Assembly (NCBI GenBank): GCA_934351765.1
Contig: CAKRJM010000068.1
Location: forward strand, 1 to 10,184
Direction: 5' to 3'
DNA length: 10,184 nt
Source: an uncultured Lachnospiraceae bacterium
Lineage (GTDB): Bacteria; Bacillota; Clostridia; Lachnospirales; Lachnospiraceae
This document shows, piece by piece, positions 6,550-10,184 of the stretch (positions are counted from its first letter, which is position 1; every line of letters starts with the position of its first letter). Made by a program: the position numbers and the translations under genes. The notes beneath the pieces are model-generated. The model was given only the letters and a program-made list of their open reading frames with translations. It did not search any database and was not told where the DNA came from.

Positions 6550-6578
6550 AGTATATAATAAAAAAGGTGTTTTGTATA
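6550..6578 (-). promoter_or_regulatory. Candidate promoter of the AGCS gene
   Basis: On the minus strand TATACA (6573-6578) and TATACT (6550-6555) are 17 nt apart, matching sigma-A boxes at 4 and 5 of 6 positions. The start would be near 6543, giving a leader of about 100 nt. A TATAAT closer to the gene (6461-6466) would place the start inside the ribosome site and is less likely. Confidence 0.45.
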
Positions 6579-6594
6579 GAGGCGAAAATCCGTG

Positions 6595-6645
6595 AGAAAT
6601 GATAGCTTAAAATATTGGTAAGAAATAATAGTTTAAAATATTGGT
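6595..6645 (+). repeat. Tandem 25-bp direct repeat upstream of tRNA promoter
   Basis: Copies at 6595-6619 and 6621-6645 differ at only two positions (6601 vs 6627, 6606 vs 6632) and share the core TTAAAATATTGGT. They are AT-rich, spaced with a period of 26 bp, and the second copy runs into the -35 box of the tRNA promoter. Confidence 0.85.
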
Positions 6646-6673
6646 TGACAGATCCGGAATCCTGTGGTATAAA
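6645..6673 (+). promoter_or_regulatory. tRNA operon promoter
   Basis: A perfect TTGACA (6645-6650), 17-nt spacer, and TATAAA (6668-6673). The start is expected near 6680, about 20 nt before tRNA-Trp. Near-consensus strength and AT-rich upstream DNA fit a stable RNA promoter. Confidence 0.88.
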
Positions 6674-6700
6674 TTGAGGGTAGGTTTTCACCTGCCATAC

Positions 6701-6773
6701 AGGGGTGTAGTTCAGTCGGTAGAACGTTGGTCTCCAAAACCAAATGTCGAGGGTTCGAGTCCTTCCGCCCCTG
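6701..6773 (+). tRNA. tRNA-Trp (anticodon CCA)
   Basis: This folds as a full cloverleaf of 73 nt. The acceptor stem is AGGGGTG (6701-6707) with CGCCCCT (6766-6772), discriminator G6773. The D stem is GTTC/GAAC, the anticodon stem TTGGT (6727-6731) with ACCAA (6739-6743), the loop CTCCAAA with anticodon CCA at 6734-6736, a 5-nt variable loop, and the T arm GAGGG/CCTTC with loop TTCGAGT. The 3' CCA is not encoded. Discriminator G is the identity base of bacterial tRNA-Trp. A run of T (6775-6781) follows directly. Confidence 0.97.
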
Positions 6774-6797
6774 CTTTTTTTATATCTGATACCATGC

Positions 6798-6870
6798 GGG
6801 GCATTAGCGCAGCTGGGAGCGCGCCACACTGGCAGTGTGGAGGTCAGGGGTTCGAATCCCCTATGCTCCA
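6798..6870 (+). tRNA. tRNA-Ala (anticodon GGC)
   Basis: This is a 73-nt cloverleaf. The acceptor stem is GGGGCAT (6798-6804) with ATGCTCC (6863-6869), discriminator A6870. The third pair, G3-T67 in plus-strand order, is the G3:U70-type wobble used by alanyl-tRNA synthetase. The D stem is GCGC/GCGC, the anticodon stem CCACA/TGTGG, the anticodon GGC at 6831-6833, and the T stem AGGGG/CCCCT. The 3' CCA is not encoded beyond the acceptor end. It lies 24 nt after tRNA-Trp and is probably cotranscribed with it. Confidence 0.96.
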
Positions 6871-6950
6871 TATTGATTGAAAACGCTCGGAACAATAACA
6901 GTTTCGGGCTTTTTGCTTATATAACAGAAAAAATAAAGGGGGATGAAAAG

Positions 6951-7304
6951 ATGTCATTGGAAGCGTTTTATGAAAAAACCGGCGGCAGCTATGAGGAAAT
7001 CCTTGGACGGCTCCGCAGCCCGGCGATGATTCTGCGGTTTGCAAAAATGTATGCGGCGGATCCATCCTGGAAGCAGCTCCATGACGCGCTGGATCAGGGA
7101 AATCATGAAGATGCGTTTCGTGCGGCTCATACCTTAAAAGGTGTTTCTCAGAACCTGGGATTTACAAAGCTTTACGAAGTGTCGGAAAAATTAACCGAAG
7201 AGCTCCGCGGAGGAAAACCTCTGGTGCATAAAGAGCTGGTAGATGCTGTCGACCGGATACACCAGACCATTATCGACAACCTGGGCGAACTGGACACCGA
7301 ATAA
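6951..7304 (+). CDS. Single-domain HPt (histidine phosphotransfer) protein
   Basis: HPt domains relay phosphate between receiver domains of phosphorelay systems. The 117-aa product consists of one HPt four-helix unit and nothing else. The site is AAHTLKGVSQNLGF, with phospho-accepting His60 and the usual Lys63-Gly64 after it; the following helix KLYEVSEKLTEELR and the last helix AVDRIHQTIIDNLGEL complete the fold. It has no signal peptide, membrane segment or kinase domain. No histidine kinase or response regulator lies in the window, so it is an orphan whose partners are elsewhere. The ATG at 6951 follows GGGGGA at about 8 nt. Longer in-frame readings start inside tRNA-Trp and are wrong. No clear promoter of its own is seen between 6871 and 6950, so it may be reached by read-through from the tRNA promoter. 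Confidence 0.9.
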   Translation: MSLEAFYEKTGGSYEEILGRLRSPAMILRFAKMYAADPSWKQLHDALDQGNHEDAFRAAHTLKGVSQNLGFTKLYEVSEKLTEELRGGKPLVHKELVDAVDRIHQTIIDNLGELDTE

Positions 7305-7318
7305 ATACGAAAACTAAA

Positions 7319-7405
7319 GACGGCGGACGGTGTATGTTTCCTAAGCGACTGACTTTCGATGGGAAGGAGTCTGGAAAACATACCCGGACGCCGCATTTTG
7401 TTTGC
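7319..7405 (+). terminator. Long interrupted hairpin after the HPt gene, probable terminator
   Basis: CGGCG (7321-7325) pairs with CGCCG (7389-7393), and after a 3-nt internal loop the segment 7329-7341 pairs with 7373-7385 (core GTATGTTT/AAACATAC). A smaller GACTTTC/GAA-AGTC hairpin (7351-7371) can form in the loop. ATTTTGTTTG follows the stem at 7395-7404. Position and U-rich tail fit termination of the HPt gene, but the size and the inner hairpin are more elaborate than usual. Confidence 0.6.
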
Positions 7406-7443
7406 CATCACTTTAATACTTTAAACCACGACGCTTTAAAAGA

Positions 7444-7472
7444 TTGACTTTTCAACGCGGTTGTAGTATGCT
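7444..7472 (+). promoter_or_regulatory. Promoter of the ABC importer operon
   Basis: TTGACT (7444-7449) and TATGCT (7467-7472), spacer 17 nt. The start would be near 7479, 55 nt before the lipoprotein ATG. Three TTTAA-containing words (7411-7416, 7419-7425, 7434-7440) lie just upstream; no riboswitch or T-box is visible in the short leader. Confidence 0.6.
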
Positions 7473-7533
7473 TGTAAGAAGCGCGGGATAACTGCGTAAA
7501 ATGTTTAATAAAGAAAGAAAAGAGGAGAGTTTC

Positions 7534-8613
7534 ATGAAGAAGAGATTTCTTGCAGTAATGATGAGTGCTGTTCTTGCTGTGTCCGTTCTCGGCGGCTGCG
7601 GAAGCAAAAAGGCAGACAGTGATACGGCGGCACAGACGAAGGCTGCTGACACAAAGGAAGAGGAAACAAGCGCAGCTGATACCAAGGAAGCAGGAGACGA
7701 GGCCGCTTCCGGAGATACCGTAAAGGTTGGTGTGATCCAGCTTGCAGAGCATCCGGCGCTGGACCAGAGCTATCAGGGCTTTGTGGACGCACTGAAAGAG
7801 GGCGGTTATGAAGAGGGTAAGAACCTGGAACTGGATTTCAACAATGCCCAGGGCGATACCTCCAACTGCGAGACCATCGCAAACAAGCTGGTAAACAATA
7901 AGAATGACCTGATCCTTGCCATTGCAACGCCTGCAGCTCAGGCCGTGGCAGGAAAGACAAAGGATATCCCGATCCTTGCAACTGCAGTTACCGATTTCGC
8001 GGCAGCAGGTCTGGTTGACAGCAATGAGAAGCCCGGAACCAACGTATCCGGTTCTTCCGATCTGACTCCTGTAGAGGATCAGATCAAGCTGTTAAAAGAG
8101 ATCCTTCCCGATGCAAAGAAGGTTGGCATCATGTACTGCTCTTCCGAGGATAACTCCATTATCCAGGCAGATCTTGCAAAGAAGGTATGCGAGGAGCAGG
8201 GGCTTGAATACGAAGAATATACGGTTTCTGATTCCAGCATGATCCAGTCTGTAGCGGAATCCATGATCGGAAAGGTTGACGCTGTTTATATCCCCACCGA
8301 CAACCTGCTGGCAGAGGGTATGTCCACGGTTACCATGATAACCAATGCAAACAATCTTCCCTGCATCGTAGGTGAGGAGGGCATGGTAACAAACGGCGGC
8401 CTTGCAACATACGGAATCGATTACTATGCTCTGGGCAAGCTTGCCGGCAAGCAGGCTGTTGAGATTTTAAAGAACGGTGCAGATGTCAGCGAAATGCCGA
8501 TTGAATACATCAGCGCAGAGGACTGCAAGCTTTCTGTAAATTCGGAAGCAGCAAAGGAGCTTGGAGTCAGCCTGGATGCAATTATGGACAAAGCAGAAGA
8601 CGTAGCAGAATAA
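7534..8613 (+). CDS. ABC transporter substrate-binding lipoprotein (COG2984/TrpX-like)
   Basis: The 359-aa product carries a lipoprotein signal: MKKR, a hydrophobic stretch, and the lipobox VLGGC with Cys22 as the lipid-modified residue. A linker rich in Ala, Asp, Thr and Glu (23-57) follows. The mature domain begins VKVGVIQLAEHPALDQSYQG, typical of the ABC_sub_bind family (COG2984), then NNAQGD, LILAIATPAAQAV, VSGSSDLTPVEDQIKLLKEILP, KKVGIMYCSSEDNS, VDAVYIPTDNL and GGLATYGIDYYALGKLAG, all recognisable blocks of this family in order. It would catch the ligand outside the membrane and pass it to the permease. Characterised relatives in Gram-positives include TrpX (tryptophan) and tyrosine-linked systems, but the ligand here is not proven. 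The ATG at 7534 follows GAGGAGAG; an ATG at 7501 in frame lacks a good site and would put residues before the signal peptide. First gene of the operon. Confidence 0.93.
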   Translation: MKKRFLAVMMSAVLAVSVLGGCGSKKADSDTAAQTKAADTKEEETSAADTKEAGDEAASGDTVKVGVIQLAEHPALDQSYQGFVDALKEGGYEEGKNLELDFNNAQGDTSNCETIANKLVNNKNDLILAIATPAAQAVAGKTKDIPILATAVTDFAAAGLVDSNEKPGTNVSGSSDLTPVEDQIKLLKEILPDAKKVGIMYCSSEDNSIIQADLAKKVCEEQGLEYEEYTVSDSSMIQSVAESMIGKVDAVYIPTDNLLAEGMSTVTMITNANNLPCIVGEEGMVTNGGLATYGIDYYALGKLAGKQAVEILKNGADVSEMPIEYISAEDCKLSVNSEAAKELGVSLDAIMDKAEDVAE

Positions 8614-8631
8614 ACACAGGGAGGAAGCAGC

Positions 8632-9552
8632 ATGGGGATTTTATTAGCAATCCAGGGCGCAGTCAGCCAGGGGATTCTCTGGGGCATCATGGCGCTTGGA
8701 ATTTATCTGACATACAGAATCCTGGACGTGGCGGATCTTACCGTTGACGGAAGCTTCGCCCTGGGCGGCTGTACCTGTGCTGCCCTGATCACCGCGGGCC
8801 TGAACCCGTATCTTTCTTTAATAGTAGCGATCCTTGCCGGAATGCTGGCCGGGTTTGTCACCGGCATTCTGCATACGAAATGTCAGATCCCGGCGATCCT
8901 TGCCGGAATCCTGACCCAGATCGGTCTGTATTCCATCAACCTGCGGATCATGGGACGGTCCAATACCCCGTTATTAAAGGTACCCACGATCTTTAAGGGC
9001 ATTGCGGAGGCCATCGGCCTTGCCCAGAACTGGGTATCCATGGTAGTCGGCCTGATTTTCACGATCATTTTGATCGTGTTCCTGTACTGGTTTTTCGGAA
9101 CAGAGATCGGTTCGGCGATCCGTGCCACCGGAAATAATGAAAACATGGTTCGTTCCCTTGGCATGAATACCAACACCCATAAGGTGCTGGGACTGGCGAT
9201 CAGCAACGGGCTGGTTGCTTTATCCGGCGCACTGGTAACACAGAGCCAGGGCTATGCCGATGTCAAGCAGGGCACCGGAGCCATTGTGATCGGTCTGGCG
9301 TCCATCATTATCGGCGAAGTGATCTTCGGAAAGAAGAGCAGCTTCGGTACAAAGCTGGTATCGGTTGTGGTCGGTTCCATCATCTACCGTATCATCGTTG
9401 CGGTCGTGCTTCAGATGGGTCTTAATACCGATGACCTGAAGCTTTTGACAGCAATCCTTGTGGCGGCGGCTCTGACAGTTCCGGTTATGCTGGAAAAGCG
9501 GAGACTGGCGGCAGGCTATGATCCGAAGACCGACGGAAAGGAGGGAAAGTAA
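8632..9552 (+). CDS. ABC transporter permease (COG4120/TrpY-like)
   Basis: This is a 306-aa membrane protein of the BPD_transp_2 permease family that forms the channel for the lipoprotein-bound substrate. It has about eight to nine hydrophobic segments. Family marks are the N-terminal GILWGIMALGIYLTYRILDVADLTVDGSFALGG stretch (residues 15-47, described by its ends GILWG and FALGG) and the cytoplasmic coupling loop GSAIRATGNNENMVRSLG, which contacts the ATPase. The C-terminus EKRRLAAGYDPK is cytoplasmic and basic. The ATG follows GGGAGG by 8 nt and lies 18 nt after the lipoprotein stop; its own stop precedes the next ATG by one base. Length and motifs are normal. Confidence 0.93.
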   Translation: MGILLAIQGAVSQGILWGIMALGIYLTYRILDVADLTVDGSFALGGCTCAALITAGLNPYLSLIVAILAGMLAGFVTGILHTKCQIPAILAGILTQIGLYSINLRIMGRSNTPLLKVPTIFKGIAEAIGLAQNWVSMVVGLIFTIILIVFLYWFFGTEIGSAIRATGNNENMVRSLGMNTNTHKVLGLAISNGLVALSGALVTQSQGYADVKQGTGAIVIGLASIIIGEVIFGKKSSFGTKLVSVVVGSIIYRIIVAVVLQMGLNTDDLKLLTAILVAAALTVPVMLEKRRLAAGYDPKTDGKEGK

Positions 9553-9553
9553 C

Positions 9554-10184
9554 ATGTTAAAAATCAGTCATGTAAGCAAAACCTTCAATCCCGGTACGGT
9601 CAATGAAAAGCAGGCCCTCAGCGACCTGAACCTCCATCTGGAGCCGGAGGATTTCGTTACCATCATCGGCGGAAACGGAGCCGGAAAATCGACCATGTTA
9701 AACATGATCGCAGGCGTTTATCCCATAGACTGCGGAACCATCTATCTGGACGGCGTGAATCTTTCCCGCCAGCCGGAGTTTAAGAGAGCCTCGCTGCTTG
9801 GACGGGTATTCCAGGATCCTATGATGGGAACGGCGGCAAACATGCAGATCGAGGAAAATATGGCGCTGGCCAACCGCCGCGGAAAAAAACGCGGTCTGAG
9901 ATGGGGCGTCACAAAAGAGGAAAAAGAGCAGTTCCATGAGGAACTGAAGCGTCTCGGACTGGGGCTGGAGGATCGTATGACCTCTAAGGTGGGGCTCCTT
10001 TCCGGCGGGCAGCGCCAGGCACTGACCCTGTTAATGGCAACACTTCAGCGGCCCAGGCTGCTTCTGCTGGATGAGCATACGGCAGCGCTGGATCCCAGAA
10101 CGGCTAAAAAGGTTCTGGATCTGACGGAGGAGATCATTGCGGAGGATAAGCTGACGGCGCTCATGGTAACTCATAACATGAAGG
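9554..10184 (+). CDS. ABC transporter ATP-binding protein (COG1101/TrpZ-like), 3' truncated by window
   Basis: The frame runs open from ATG 9554 to the end, giving 210 residues of an ATPase that should be about 250-260 long. All nucleotide-binding motifs are in the visible part: Walker A GGNGAGKST (39-47), Q-loop VFQDP (Gln87), signature LSGGQRQ (149-155), Walker B LLLLDEHTAALDP (Asp173, Glu174) and the H-loop VTHN (His207). The VFQDPMMGTAANMQIEENMALA stretch and the RGKKRGLRWG insert are typical of the COG1101 group paired with COG2984/COG4120 proteins. It energises the importer from the cytoplasmic side. GGAGGG at 9539-9544, inside the permease end, is its ribosome site, and only one base separates the genes, so expression is coupled. 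Only the last C-terminal part is missing. Confidence 0.95.
   Translation, partial: MLKISHVSKTFNPGTVNEKQALSDLNLHLEPEDFVTIIGGNGAGKSTMLNMIAGVYPIDCGTIYLDGVNLSRQPEFKRASLLGRVFQDPMMGTAANMQIEENMALANRRGKKRGLRWGVTKEEKEQFHEELKRLGLGLEDRMTSKVGLLSGGQRQALTLLMATLQRPRLLLLDEHTAALDPRTAKKVLDLTEEIIAEDKLTALMVTHNMK

Noticed and set aside
6442..6700. Glycine riboswitch before the AGCS gene
   Set aside because: The expected conserved words of the glycine aptamer are not visible on the minus strand, and the leader is too short for a tandem aptamer.
6434..6895. Open frames across the tRNA genes on both strands, including one containing GALAQLGARHTGSVEVRG and one containing MEHRGFEPLTSTLP
   Set aside because: These are the well-known false proteins made by translating tRNA-Ala and neighbouring tRNA sequence; the cloverleaves explain the DNA fully.
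7405..7533. Tryptophan T-box before the importer operon
   Set aside because: Only about 55 nt lie between the likely start site and the ATG, without T-box core or specifier arrangement.
1..10184. Mobile element, prophage, CRISPR array or new defence cassette
   Set aside because: No transposase, integrase, regularly spaced repeats, or defence-type domains are found; the genes are ordinary metabolic, transport and RNA genes.

Overview
The window looks like a core chromosomal stretch of a Clostridia-class Firmicute, most probably a Lachnospiraceae relative. This rests on strong GGAGG-type ribosome sites, sigma-A style promoters, codon use of moderate GC content, and protein types common in gut Clostridia (AGCS alanine/glycine symporter, COG2984-type ABC transporter, a small membrane zinc-ribbon protein, a lone HPt protein). 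The genus cannot be fixed from the sequence alone.

Layout from left to right: the 3' end of an HpcH/HpaI-family aldolase (+) converges on aroC, chorismate synthase (-). aroC is divergent from a HAD-family phosphatase/phosphoglucomutase gene (+), and the two apparently share a back-to-back promoter region. A two-gene minus-strand operon follows, read right to left: an RNase Z-like metallo-beta-lactamase-fold hydrolase whose stop overlaps (ATGA) the start of a membrane-anchored glycerophosphodiester phosphodiesterase. Next come a small membrane zinc-ribbon protein (+), a 21-bp perfect inverted repeat that probably serves as a two-way terminator, and an AGCS-family sodium:amino acid symporter (-) with a roughly 100-nt structured leader.

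The right part is all on the plus strand: a near-consensus promoter driving tRNA-Trp(CCA) and tRNA-Ala(GGC), a single-domain HPt phosphotransfer protein, a long hairpin that probably terminates it, and then a three-gene ABC importer operon (lipoprotein, permease, ATPase; the ATPase is cut by the window end) resembling TrpXYZ/COG2984-COG4120-COG1101 systems.

The genes do not form one pathway. Some share themes: aromatic amino acid synthesis (aroC), tRNA-Trp and a possible Trp/Tyr-type importer lie in the same region, but this may be coincidence. I see no mobile element, CRISPR array, prophage or obvious new defence system. The more interesting leftovers are non-coding: a nested hairpin element at 2426-2492 with some T-box-like sequence, the leader of the AGCS gene, and a tandem 25-bp repeat next to the tRNA promoter.
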